In this document: positions 44,091-52,397 of the stretch, piece by piece
How the letters are laid out: every line of letters starts with the position of its first letter
How positions within the stretch are numbered: the stretch's first letter is position 1
Source of the DNA: CAXXOK01 sp964640955
GTDB taxonomy: Bacteria > Bacillota > Clostridia > Christensenellales > Aristaeellaceae
Assembly (NCBI GenBank): GCA_964640955.1
Contig: CAZXJI010000015.1
Span: 1-64,000 of the forward strand
DNA length: 64,000 bases
Direction: 5' to 3'
Notes under the pieces: generated by a model
What the model saw: only the letters and a program-made list of their open reading frames with translations
Told to the model about the DNA's origin: nothing
Databases searched by the model: none
Made by a program: the position numbers and the translations under genes

Positions 44091-45338
44091 ATGAAGAAGC
44101 GAAACCTGCCGGGCTTTCTGGCGCTGGCCGTATGCATAGCCCTGCTGAGCTGGTCGGCCGTCGAGGTGTGCGCCGTCGGCGGCGACCTGCAATACCTGAT
44201 CCCCGCGCCGACGATCGAAACCGGCCTTAGCGGGCAGGGGGACGCGCAGGCCGATTCGCAGGCCGATTCGCAGGCCGATTCGGAAGCCGGCGCGCAGACG
44301 ACCGCCGTGCGGCCCAACGCCCGGGCGCTCGCCCTGCTGACCAGCCTGCAGACCGCGGCGGAGGACTGGGACGGGATTATCGAGCGCTATACGCTTTCCG
44401 GCATCGTGGAAGGCGCGACGCTCGTCGGCGACACGGACGTCTCCAAACAGGCCCGGCTCTGCGCGCTGGGGCCGGACGCCTTTTCCCTGACGCCCAAATA
44501 CCTGCGCTTCGGACGGTTGTTTTACCCGGAGGAACTGGCAAACGGCTCCGACGGGGTTTTGCTGGACGAGCAGCTGGCGCTGGCGCTGTTTCGGGTGGCG
44601 GAGCCCATCGGCCGCACCGTAACGGTCTCCGGGGTGGATTTTACGGTGATCGGCGTGCTGCGGCATGCCAAAAGGGTCGGCGACAGCGAGGATTACGCCG
44701 CCTACGTCCCGCTTGCCGCCCTGTGGAACGAAGCCGTTCAGCTGGACGCCCTGCAGGTAACCGCGCGACCCATCTCCGGCGCGGGCGCGCGCGCCGCCTT
44801 CACGACGGCCATGCAAAGCTGGCAGGCCGGCGGTACGCTGATCGACCTGCACAAGGAGGGTATGGGCGCGCTGCTGCCGCTCCGGGTGCTTTTGTTCTTT
44901 TGCGGCTGCGTAGCGTTCTTTACCCTGCTGAAGCTTTGGAAAGGCCGGCTGCGCTGGTTTATCGGCGATTGCCGGGAGCGGCTGCGGCTGGAGTATGCGA
45001 TGAAGCTGATGCCGCGCCTGCTGGCCGGCATGCTCCTGATGGCGCTGAGCTGCTGCATACTGGCCTTCGGCGCGGCCGCGCTGATCAATTACATCGTCGC
45101 GCCGGTGTACACCTTCCCCGAATGGGTGCCGACCGTGCTGGTGGAGTGGGACGATATCACGGCCGCCTTCTGGCAGGTGTGGCAGGGCGCGGCGGGCATG
45201 ATGGAGCTTCGAAGCCCCGAGCTGATCCGCATCCGCTATTTCGCCATGCTCACGGCCTGGTGCAGCGCGGCGGCGGCCGTGGCGCTGACGAGCCTGTGGA
45301 CGCGATGGCGCACGAAGCGTGTGGGCAGCGGAATATAA
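44091..45338 (+). CDS. MacB/FtsX-like permease without ATPase
   Basis: 415 residues with MacB topology: TM1 (about 8-26), an extracytoplasmic domain (about 30-260), then three helices (about 264-285, 308-342, 388-405). Its start overlaps nothing; GGAGG precedes the ATG at 44091. Residues 53-64 are three QADS repeats. It resembles YknZ-type permeases that work with a MacA-like protein and an ATPase, but no ATPase is encoded in this operon. Its place after a sugar importer suggests either a shared external ATPase or a non-transport signalling role. Confidence 0.72.
   Translation: MKKRNLPGFLALAVCIALLSWSAVEVCAVGGDLQYLIPAPTIETGLSGQGDAQADSQADSQADSEAGAQTTAVRPNARALALLTSLQTAAEDWDGIIERYTLSGIVEGATLVGDTDVSKQARLCALGPDAFSLTPKYLRFGRLFYPEELANGSDGVLLDEQLALALFRVAEPIGRTVTVSGVDFTVIGVLRHAKRVGDSEDYAAYVPLAALWNEAVQLDALQVTARPISGAGARAAFTTAMQSWQAGGTLIDLHKEGMGALLPLRVLLFFCGCVAFFTLLKLWKGRLRWFIGDCRERLRLEYAMKLMPRLLAGMLLMALSCCILAFGAAALINYIVAPVYTFPEWVPTVLVEWDDITAAFWQVWQGAAGMMELRSPELIRIRYFAMLTAWCSAAAAVALTSLWTRWRTKRVGSGI
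44247..44282 (+). repeat. 12-base tandem repeat, three perfect copies
   Basis: CAGGCCGATTCG is repeated three times, encoding QADS three times in a flexible linker just outside the first membrane helix. Copy-number change would keep the reading frame. Confidence 0.9.
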
Positions 45339-45346
45339 AGGATACG

Positions 45347-45379
45347 AAAGCGGACGCCTGTTCGGCGTCCGCTTTTCTT
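45347..45379. terminator. Rho-independent terminator
   Basis: A 12-base-pair perfect stem (45347-45358 with 45364-45375), loop TGTTC, then a T-rich tail on the plus strand. It ends the rightward operon and may also serve the leftward gene ending at 45406. Confidence 0.8.
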
Positions 45380-45405
45380 TCTTACTAGCCGTCGCTCCCG
45401 GCGGA

Positions 45406-46254
45406 TCATCCGTCCTCGCCGGGGTCCGAGCGCCGGTTTTTGGGCAGCGTTCCGATCTGCTTTTGGTAGACCAGCCTCCCGTACGCGGCGCAGGCGAACC
45501 CCGCCTCCCGCGCCGCCTGCGAGGCGGTGCGGCCCTCCTCCATCGCCTTTTGCATCCGCCGCGCCCGCATCGTGCGAACGTAGCCTGCGAACGTCGCCGC
45601 GCGCTCGCGCCGCAGGGTTTGGCGGATCGTCGCCTTGTCGATTTTCAGCCGTTCGCTCAGGCCGCCGAGGCGGAGGGGTTCGCCGATGTGTTCGTCGATA
45701 TACTCGTCAATCTGCCGGATCAGCGGCCCCTCGTCGAGCTTGACCAGGTTTTCCAGGTATACGTACCCCGTCAGCGCCCGCAGCATATGGATGGCGGCCG
45801 TGCGCTTCTCGTGCGTAATGTAGGGCAAACGCATGTAGAGGTTCCCCAGCTCGTCCAGCTTCAGGCCGTGGCGTTCCAGATGCTGCCAGAAGGACTGGAG
45901 CATGGAGGGCGACAGGTCCTCGCTGCGCGCCTGCCCGATCATCAGGTAGCCGAGGAGGCGGTCGTGGTAGACGAGGGGATACACGCTTTCCTCCAGGCCC
46001 GCGTGGCAGATGAAGGTATACAGTTTTTTCGTTTCCCGGGCGATTTTCAGCGCTTCGGTGTCGCAGTTGTTGCAGGCCTGCTGCAAGGCGGGCTTCTTTT
46101 GCAGCTCCGTGCAGAACTGCGAGTTGATATCCGACGAGCTGGTGAGTATTTTCTGCCCGTCCGGACGCCAGAACGAAATGCGCATGTTGGTCAGCAGCTG
46201 AAAATCCTTCAGGAGCGCCTGCAATCTCTCGCTGTCGATGACGATATCGTTCAA
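45406..46254 (-). CDS. PocR-domain AraC-type transcriptional regulator
   Basis: 282 residues from a TTG at 46254 (GAGGGG upstream). The N-terminal PocR sensory domain (about 5-160) has the cysteine pattern FCTELQ...ACNNCD and ICHAGLEE. An AraC-like double helix-turn-helix fills about 190-275, rather diverged. PocR domains are thought to bind small organic ligands. As last gene of a leftward cluster with GH51 and isomerase-like enzymes, it probably controls pentose or arabinoside use. Confidence 0.82.
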   Translation of the reverse strand: MNDIVIDSERLQALLKDFQLLTNMRISFWRPDGQKILTSSSDINSQFCTELQKKPALQQACNNCDTEALKIARETKKLYTFICHAGLEESVYPLVYHDRLLGYLMIGQARSEDLSPSMLQSFWQHLERHGLKLDELGNLYMRLPYITHEKRTAAIHMLRALTGYVYLENLVKLDEGPLIRQIDEYIDEHIGEPLRLGGLSERLKIDKATIRQTLRRERAATFAGYVRTMRARRMQKAMEEGRTASQAAREAGFACAAYGRLVYQKQIGTLPKNRRSDPGEDG

Positions 46255-46305
46255 GGCTGTATCCCCTCGGCTTTCGTCCGTTCGGTCGTGCGGGAATGTC
46301 GTGCG

Positions 46306-46330
46306 CGGCCCCGCTCCGCGCGCGGGGCCG
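46306..46330. other. GC stem-loop between the isomerase-like and regulator genes
   Basis: CGGCCCCG (46306-46313) pairs with CGGGGCCG (46323-46330). The T-rich tail lies on the plus strand, opposite to transcription of the flanking genes, so it is more likely a processing or attenuation hairpin than a terminator for them. Confidence 0.45.
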
Positions 46331-46408
46331 TTTCGGTTTTTCCGCTTTCCGGCGGCGGTCGGTCGCGTTATCATTTCGAGAATGTTCCCGTTTCTCCTCC
46401 CGCCGCGG

Positions 46409-47836
46409 TTACCGCATCTGCAGGATCGGGCGGTACGGCACGCGGCTCACCGTATCCATGGAAAGCCAGGCGGCCGCCTCCATCAGTTCGTTCTGCACGT
46501 CGTTCATGCCGACCGGGAAGTGGTGGGAAAGGCCGTGGGAGAGGACGGTATTCACGTAATCCAGGACGGAAATGGGTTCCCCGTTGAGGCTCAGGCCGCC
46601 GATCCAGCCGCGGCTCCCAAAGAAGCTCGGCTTCTCCCCGCCGATGAATTGGCCCCCGGAAACGAGCAGCCCGTCGCACTCGCCGGTCAGCCGTCCGACG
46701 GTGACGGTGTTGGGGGCGAAAACCATGTCCCGCGTTACGCCGCAGCTGTTCAGCCCCCGGCCGGGCACGTGCGCCTTGCCGTGGTAGTTGACGCCCAGGT
46801 CGTAGCCGTCGAGCGCGAAGTTGCAGGCCGCGGGGCCGCAGTGCCACAAAAGCGCCGTATCGTCCCCGGTGTCGAAGGCGGACATATCCATGAGCATCGC
46901 GGACTGCTGCGTAAGGCTTTGCAACAGCAGCATGCTCACGGCGCTGAGCACGTCCCCCTCGCAGGCGGTCGGCAGCCCGTCGTCGTTCAGGCGCGCGACG
47001 ATGGAGCAAACGGAGTAATCCAGCTGGGCCTGGAATTTCGGCCAGCAGCTGACCGCCAGCGCGTCGAAGCGGTTCTCGGCCGCAAACTCCTTATAGGCTC
47101 TGAGCATCCGAACGTTGAGCAGGTGATGCTTGGCGGCCTTCGGGTGCACGCTGTGCGCGGCGGCGTCGAAGGCATCGGCCTGGGCCGCGAGCTCGGCGGC
47201 GTCGTAGCGCTTCGCACGCTCCAGAATATCGTCAAACTCGGGCAGCCGGTCGTACTCCATGCCGGGGAACCGCCTGAGCAGCTTGCGCTCGTCGAAGTAC
47301 AGATCGTTGAATCCCGGGGCGATGCCCCCGATCAGCGCGATGCGCGAACGGCAAAGCTGTTTTACGGCGCGCAGCGCGCGCACCGTAATGCCCATGCGCG
47401 GCGCAAAAAGCGGGTCGGCCACCTCTCCGAAGAACCATTTGCTGGGGATTTTCTCCTGATCGTAATAGGTGCGCCCGATGGACTGGTACATGTTGACCGA
47501 GCAGTAGGAGTTGAAGGGCACCGCTCCGTCCTTCGCCTGTTCCCCGATGCCCCACCAGCCCACGGGATAGGGCGAACGGATGTAGATCTGGGCCAGCAGG
47601 CCGGCCGAGAAGCTGGTGCACTGAACCAGCAGAAAATCCGGCGCCTCTTTGGCGACGGCCTGAAGCGAGCGTTTGGCATCCTCGGGCGTGATGACGGTTT
47701 GAGGATACACGTACAGGGACGCGCCCATCTGCTGAAGGAACGCCCTCAGCTCCTCCGCCGCCCTTCCGAAGCGCGATTGTTTGTCCCCGGGGAAGCTCAG
47801 TTGACTGGTGCCGACCAATGCCACTTTGAAGTCCAT
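46409..47836 (-). CDS. L-fucose/L-arabinose isomerase-fold protein
   Basis: 475 residues resembling the L-fucose isomerase-like superfamily: an N-terminal Rossmann-type domain (FLLVQCTSFSAG, PVGWWGIGEQ), a central domain with LIGGIAPGFNDLYFDE, and a C-terminal barrel with NYHGKAHVPGRG. These enzymes convert aldoses to ketoses using a metal. AGGGAGATGG precedes the ATG. It is flanked by an arabinofuranosidase, so arabinose is an attractive substrate, but close relatives also include uncharacterised proteins. Confidence 0.75.
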   Translation of the reverse strand: MDFKVALVGTSQLSFPGDKQSRFGRAAEELRAFLQQMGASLYVYPQTVITPEDAKRSLQAVAKEAPDFLLVQCTSFSAGLLAQIYIRSPYPVGWWGIGEQAKDGAVPFNSYCSVNMYQSIGRTYYDQEKIPSKWFFGEVADPLFAPRMGITVRALRAVKQLCRSRIALIGGIAPGFNDLYFDERKLLRRFPGMEYDRLPEFDDILERAKRYDAAELAAQADAFDAAAHSVHPKAAKHHLLNVRMLRAYKEFAAENRFDALAVSCWPKFQAQLDYSVCSIVARLNDDGLPTACEGDVLSAVSMLLLQSLTQQSAMLMDMSAFDTGDDTALLWHCGPAACNFALDGYDLGVNYHGKAHVPGRGLNSCGVTRDMVFAPNTVTVGRLTGECDGLLVSGGQFIGGEKPSFFGSRGWIGGLSLNGEPISVLDYVNTVLSHGLSHHFPVGMNDVQNELMEAAAWLSMDTVSRVPYRPILQMR

Positions 47837-47889
47837 GGTTCCATCTCCCTAACGGTCACTTATCATCGATGCCGGGCGCAGGCGGGCGT

Positions 47890-49401
47890 TCACCGTTTTT
47901 CGCCGGTCTGCAGACGCACCATGTTCCAGGAAAGCGGGGGCAGGACGCTTCGCGCCACGTTCCCGGCGACGACGGCCGTGCGCCCGTCCGCATGGGGCCG
48001 CACATTTTGCGGGTTTTCGGCGGTGTTGATCGCGTCCTTGTCCGGGTGTTCCAGCACGACGTGCTCCAGGACCGACGCCTGCCCAAACCCGTTCAGCGTC
48101 ACCGCCAGCTCGGCAGGCTCCGGCGCGCGGTTGACGGCGAAAACCGTAACCGTGTCCCCCGCTTCGCCAAGGACGGCGACGCTATCCACGTAAGGCACGT
48201 CGCCGATGCGCTCCGCTCGGTACGTTTCGCAGGTAAGCCGGCCCCTCAGCGCGGTTCCGCGGCCGTAGCGGGAGGTGTAGAGGAACGGGTAGTAAATGGT
48301 CTGCGCCCACGCGGGCCCGTCGTTTTGCGTCATTATCATGCCCGCGACGTTGATCAGCTGCGCCTGGCAGGCCATTTTCACCCGGTCGCAGTGCCTGACC
48401 AGCGACATGAGCTGGGAGCCGAACACCAGCGCGTCCTCCAGGCTGTAAAGGTATTCCTCCCGCCGCGGGCCGACCGTCCACCAGCCCTCGTCGTTGTCGC
48501 TTTTGTTGCGCTGCGTCCATACGTTCCACTCGTCGAAGGAAAGGTGGATGCGGCGCGAGGAGTGCTTTACGGACTGCACGTGGTCGCAGACCGCCGCCAC
48601 CGCGTTGATGAAGCGATCCATTTCCACCGGGCTGCCCAGATAGGCGCGCGAATCGGCGCCGTCGTTGTTCAGGTACTGGTGCAGCGACAGGTAATCCACA
48701 AAATCGTACGCTTCCTCCAGCACGCGGGCCTCCCAGCGCCCGAAGGTATCCATATGGAAGCTCGAGCTGCCGCAGGCGACCAGTTCCAGCGAAGGATCCA
48801 TCATCTTCATCAGGGACGCGGTTTTGCGGGCGGTCTGCGCGTAGTCGTCCATCGTGCGGTGGCCGATCTGCCACAGGCCGTCCATCTCGTTGCCCAGGCA
48901 CCAGACGCGGTCGTCGTACGGTTCCTCGCGTCCGTTCTTCACGCGCAGGTCGGCGTATTTGGTTCCCTTGGGGAAATTGCAGTATTCCAGCAGCGCGGCC
49001 GCCTCCGCGGGCCCCCGCGTGCCGAGGTTGACGGCCATCATCACCTCGGCGCCCACCTGTTTCGCCCACCGGTGAAACTCGTCCGTGCCGATCCGGTTGG
49101 GTTCCACGCTGTGCCAGGCGGGGTCCAGCGCCGCGGGGCGGGCGTCCCGCGGCCCCACGCCGTCCTCCCAGCGGTATCCGGACACGAAATTGCCGCCCGG
49201 ATAGCGGATAATGGGAATCTGAAGCGCCCGTACCAGCGCGATTACATCCCGGCGGAAGCCGTCCGCGTCGGCCGTCGGATGCGAAGGTTCATATAAGCCG
49301 TGGTACACGCAGCGCCCCATGTGTTCCACGAACGATCCGTAGATGCGGGGGTCGACGGCTCCGATGCGGTCGTCGGGCGAGAGGCGGAGTTCCGCTTTCA
49401 C
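47890..49401 (-). CDS. alpha-L-arabinofuranosidase, GH51
   Basis: 503 residues from a GTG at 49401 placed by AAGGAGG; the ATG seven codons up contains that site and is less likely. GH51 features: YGSFVEHMGRCVY, YPGGNFVSGY, the acid/base Glu in CLGNEMDG (about 166), and the nucleophile Glu in SFDEWNVW (about 285). A C-terminal beta domain ends the protein. No signal peptide: it removes arabinose from imported arabino-oligosaccharides. First gene of the leftward cluster, divergent from the second Lpl-type importer. Confidence 0.94.
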   Translation of the reverse strand: MKAELRLSPDDRIGAVDPRIYGSFVEHMGRCVYHGLYEPSHPTADADGFRRDVIALVRALQIPIIRYPGGNFVSGYRWEDGVGPRDARPAALDPAWHSVEPNRIGTDEFHRWAKQVGAEVMMAVNLGTRGPAEAAALLEYCNFPKGTKYADLRVKNGREEPYDDRVWCLGNEMDGLWQIGHRTMDDYAQTARKTASLMKMMDPSLELVACGSSSFHMDTFGRWEARVLEEAYDFVDYLSLHQYLNNDGADSRAYLGSPVEMDRFINAVAAVCDHVQSVKHSSRRIHLSFDEWNVWTQRNKSDNDEGWWTVGPRREEYLYSLEDALVFGSQLMSLVRHCDRVKMACQAQLINVAGMIMTQNDGPAWAQTIYYPFLYTSRYGRGTALRGRLTCETYRAERIGDVPYVDSVAVLGEAGDTVTVFAVNRAPEPAELAVTLNGFGQASVLEHVVLEHPDKDAINTAENPQNVRPHADGRTAVVAGNVARSVLPPLSWNMVRLQTGEKR

Positions 49402-49466
49402 AGTGAAATCCTCCTTTTTCATTGCTTACGGCTAGATTTTAACGAAACGGCGGCGCGAATGCACGA

Positions 49467-49476
49467 TACGGCCGTA
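49467..49476. promoter_or_regulatory. short palindrome in the divergent control region
   Basis: TACGGCCGTA, between the GH51 gene and the divergent binding-protein gene. It may be a regulator site for either side. Chance occurrence is possible in GC-rich sequence. Confidence 0.25.
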
Positions 49477-49583
49477 CGATGCCCTGAGACAATTGTGCAC
49501 TGATTGAAAAAAGCGTCGCGCACATTACACGAAATTCACCGTGGGAAGATACGCCTGTATCTTTTTTTGCGAAATCGAACCAT

Positions 49584-49589
49584 TATAAT
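49584..49589 (+). promoter_or_regulatory. candidate -10 element for the second Lpl-type operon
   Basis: A perfect TATAAT about 70 bases before the start codon in an AT-rich patch. I find no convincing -35 at the right distance, which is compatible with an activator-dependent promoter such as one driven by the operon's own AraC-type response regulator. Confidence 0.35.
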
Positions 49590-49660
49590 AAAGGTGTCGA
49601 CAACGGACCGGTTCGTTCCAAAAGTTCACAAACCAACGGGTTAAGAAAGGAAGATGAAAG

Positions 49661-51307
49661 GTGCGCAAGGTTTTCTCTCTCGTGGTCGCGGTGATGCTGC
49701 TGGCCACCACCGCCGCCTTCGCGGAAACGGGTTCCTATAACGTTCTGTGGTCGGGCGAGTGGTACGAGCCCTACGACGCCGACAACACCGTTACGGTCAA
49801 CGTCGCCAAGAAGTACGACTCCGGCGTAACCTACCCCACGGGCGAATCGCTGGAGGACAACTACCTGCTCAACTACATACAGGACAGCCTCAACGCGAAG
49901 TTCAACTATGTCTACGAGTTCGATACCGAGTCGTATGAGGAGAAGATTTCCCTGATGATCGCCTCCGGCGACATCCCGGACGTGTTTATGGTAAACGCGA
50001 CCCAGCTCAAGTCCCTGATCGACGCGGACATGATCGAGCCGATCACGGAAGAGTACGATAACTACGCTTCCCCCAACCTCAAGAACGCCTACGAGGCTTC
50101 CGACGGCATCGCGTGGATGAATTGCAAGGACGACAGCGGCACGCTGTGGGCGCTGCCCAGCCTGGACTGCGCCGAAAGCGCGATGAACCTGCTGTGGATC
50201 CGCACGGACTGGCTGGACAACCTGGGCCTCTCCGCGCCCCAGTCGCTGGAGGACATCGAGAATATCGCCCTGGCCTTTAAAAACGACGATCCGGACGGCA
50301 ACGGCGAAAACGACACGGTCGCCATTCTGGGCGTCAACGACTACTACAACAACGGCGGCGGCATCGGCTGCTTCAACGCCCTGTTCAACATGTTCAACGT
50401 CTATCCCGAGTACTGGTACTACGGCGCCGACGGCGGGCTTCTGTACGGCTCCGTCCAGCCCGAAGCCAAGACGGCGCTGACGCAGATCGCCGATCTGGTC
50501 AGCAAGGGCGTCATCGAAAAGGAATTCGCGACCATGACCGCCGATTCGTTCAACGAAGCGGTCACCGGCGGCAAGTGCGGCATCTTCTGGGCGCCGTGGT
50601 GGTACGCCGGCACCATCAAGGCCATGACGCTCAGCGATCCCACCATCGTGTGGCAGACCTATTTCCAGCCCCTGAGCGCCGATGGCATCTACAACACCGC
50701 TTACGGCAACATCAGCAACATCTACTGCGTGTTCAAGAAGGGCCTGGACGAGGCATCCATCGCCACCTGCGTCAAGTCCGTGAACCTGCAGTGGGAGCTG
50801 GACCAGGATCAGGGCGTCTCCATCATGCCGTATCCCGAGGCCTCCTACACCTGGATGATGTTCCCCATCACCTTCAACGTCAACCGCGTCGACGACAAGC
50901 GCATCAAGGCCGAACAGGTCTACGAAGCCACGCACGATCAGCTGGATCCCACCACGCTCACCGGCGAGGCGCTGGAAACCTACAACGCGTACGTGAAGTA
51001 CCTGGCCGGCGGCTGGAGCGGCATGACGCTGCGTGAAATCCACCTGGTGTACCACTTCATGATCGCCGTTCTGCCGATGGTGCAGCAGGCGGACATCATC
51101 AACTGGGTGAAGCCCGCCACCTTCGCGGTGTCCGACACGATGGAGGAGAAGTGGGCGACCCTGTCCAAGCTGGAAACCGAGACCTACACCAAGATCATGC
51201 TCGGCGAAGCTTCGCCCGACACGTTCGACGATTTCGTCAGCCAGTGGAAGTCTCTGGGCGGCGACGACATCATCGGCGAACTGAACACCCTCCTGGGGCT
51301 CAAGTAG
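49661..51307 (+). CDS. extracellular solute-binding protein, Lpl/LipO type
   Basis: 548 residues from a GTG at 49661 behind AAAGGAAG. Signal peptide 1-21 (cleavage after AAFA), no lipobox. The mature protein has the IASGDIPDVFMVN region and a calcium-like loop DDPDGNGENDT (about 209-219) common in this subfamily. Followed by two Lpl permeases and a YesMN pair. Proximity to GH51 suggests arabino- or xylo-oligosaccharides. Confidence 0.91.
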   Translation: MRKVFSLVVAVMLLATTAAFAETGSYNVLWSGEWYEPYDADNTVTVNVAKKYDSGVTYPTGESLEDNYLLNYIQDSLNAKFNYVYEFDTESYEEKISLMIASGDIPDVFMVNATQLKSLIDADMIEPITEEYDNYASPNLKNAYEASDGIAWMNCKDDSGTLWALPSLDCAESAMNLLWIRTDWLDNLGLSAPQSLEDIENIALAFKNDDPDGNGENDTVAILGVNDYYNNGGGIGCFNALFNMFNVYPEYWYYGADGGLLYGSVQPEAKTALTQIADLVSKGVIEKEFATMTADSFNEAVTGGKCGIFWAPWWYAGTIKAMTLSDPTIVWQTYFQPLSADGIYNTAYGNISNIYCVFKKGLDEASIATCVKSVNLQWELDQDQGVSIMPYPEASYTWMMFPITFNVNRVDDKRIKAEQVYEATHDQLDPTTLTGEALETYNAYVKYLAGGWSGMTLREIHLVYHFMIAVLPMVQQADIINWVKPATFAVSDTMEEKWATLSKLETETYTKIMLGEASPDTFDDFVSQWKSLGGDDIIGELNTLLGLK

Positions 51308-51327
51308 CCGGCGGACAACCCGATAAG

Positions 51328-51373
51328 CGAAACGGATACAAGAAGGAATCGTTCCTTCTTGTATCCCGTTTCG
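51328..51373 (+). other. long intercistronic stem-loop after the binding-protein gene
   Basis: A perfect 15-base-pair stem (51334-51348 with 51352-51366), extended by six more pairs across a one-base bulge (51328-51333 with 51368-51373). Three-base loop, no T-run. It lies between binding protein and permease genes. Confidence 0.65.
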
Positions 51374-51437
51374 GGCGCCCGGCGAAATCGGCCGCTTCTT
51401 TACACGCAGACCGGAGGCCCGGGAAAGGAATGAGTGA

Positions 51438-52376
51438 ATGGCCGCTATGCAGGTGAACGTGAAAAAAAAGGCATGCAGGAAATCGCTGAAAGACACCTGG
51501 CCCCTGCACCTGATGCTGTTGCCCGGCAATATTCTAATGGGCATTTTCGGCACGTACGTGCTGGTGATCGGCGCGGTGATATCGTTTCAAAAATTCAAGC
51601 CCGCCATGGGCATGCTGCGCTCCAAATGGTGCGGGTTGGCCAACTATATCTACATGTTCCAGCTTCCCGACACCTACAACATCTTCCGCAACACATTGCA
51701 GATCGCAATCGGCAAGATCATCCTCACGCAGCTGGTCGCCATCGTTTTTGCGCTGCTGCTTAACGAGGTTCGCTCCAGGCACTACCAGAAAACGCTGCAA
51801 ACCATCGTATACATACCGCACTTCATGTCCTGGGTCATACTGGCGGTCGTGGTCAACAGCCTGTTCGGCTCGGACGGCAGCATCAACATGCTTTTGCAGT
51901 CCCTGGGCATCACGCACGAAGCCATCTGGTTTTTGGGCAGCAATCAGCTGTTCCAGCCCATGATGATCCTGACGGAAACGTGGAAGGAATACGGCTACGC
52001 CGCGATCATCTTCATCGCCGCGCTCGCGGGCATCGACCCGACGCTTTACGAGGCCGCGGCAATCGACGGGGCGACCCGCTTCCAGCGGATGATCCACATC
52101 ACCCTGCCGGGCATTTCGACGGTGATCATTCTGGTGAGCGTATTGCAGATCGCCAACATCCTCAACGCGGGCTTCGACCAGATTTACAACCTGCTCACCC
52201 CCGTCGTCTACGAGACGGGCGACGTGGTGGATACGTACGTGTACCGCATGGGCCTGATCAACAACCAGTATTCCATCGCGACCGCCGTCGGGTTTTCCAA
52301 GTCCGTCATCAGCTTTGTTCTGATCATGCTTTCGCAGTTTCTGGCCGGGAAATTTGCGAATTACAGTATTTTTTAA
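51438..52376 (+). CDS. ABC transporter permease, LplB type
   Basis: 312 residues, basic start, six helices (first about 24-48), EAA loop LYEAAAIDGATRFQRMIHITL. AAAGGA precedes the ATG. Paired with the next gene; closely similar in layout to the permease at 8973-9926 but clearly diverged in sequence. Confidence 0.93.
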   Translation: MAAMQVNVKKKACRKSLKDTWPLHLMLLPGNILMGIFGTYVLVIGAVISFQKFKPAMGMLRSKWCGLANYIYMFQLPDTYNIFRNTLQIAIGKIILTQLVAIVFALLLNEVRSRHYQKTLQTIVYIPHFMSWVILAVVVNSLFGSDGSINMLLQSLGITHEAIWFLGSNQLFQPMMILTETWKEYGYAAIIFIAALAGIDPTLYEAAAIDGATRFQRMIHITLPGISTVIILVSVLQIANILNAGFDQIYNLLTPVVYETGDVVDTYVYRMGLINNQYSIATAVGFSKSVISFVLIMLSQFLAGKFANYSIF

Positions 52377-52397
52377 GTGCGGAGGAGGTTTGAACGG

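Noticed and set aside
44247..44282. CRISPR-like repeats
   Set aside because: Contiguous 12-base tandem copies within a coding frame, no spacers.
41924..44317. 797-residue open frame on the minus strand opposite the permease and MFP genes
   Set aside because: His/Arg/Gly/Val-rich shadow typical of GC-rich DNA, antisense to recognised genes, no ribosome binding site and no domain.
49422..49422. ATG start for the GH51 gene
   Set aside because: The ribosome binding site AAGGAGG lies inside these first codons and is ideally placed for the GTG at 49401.
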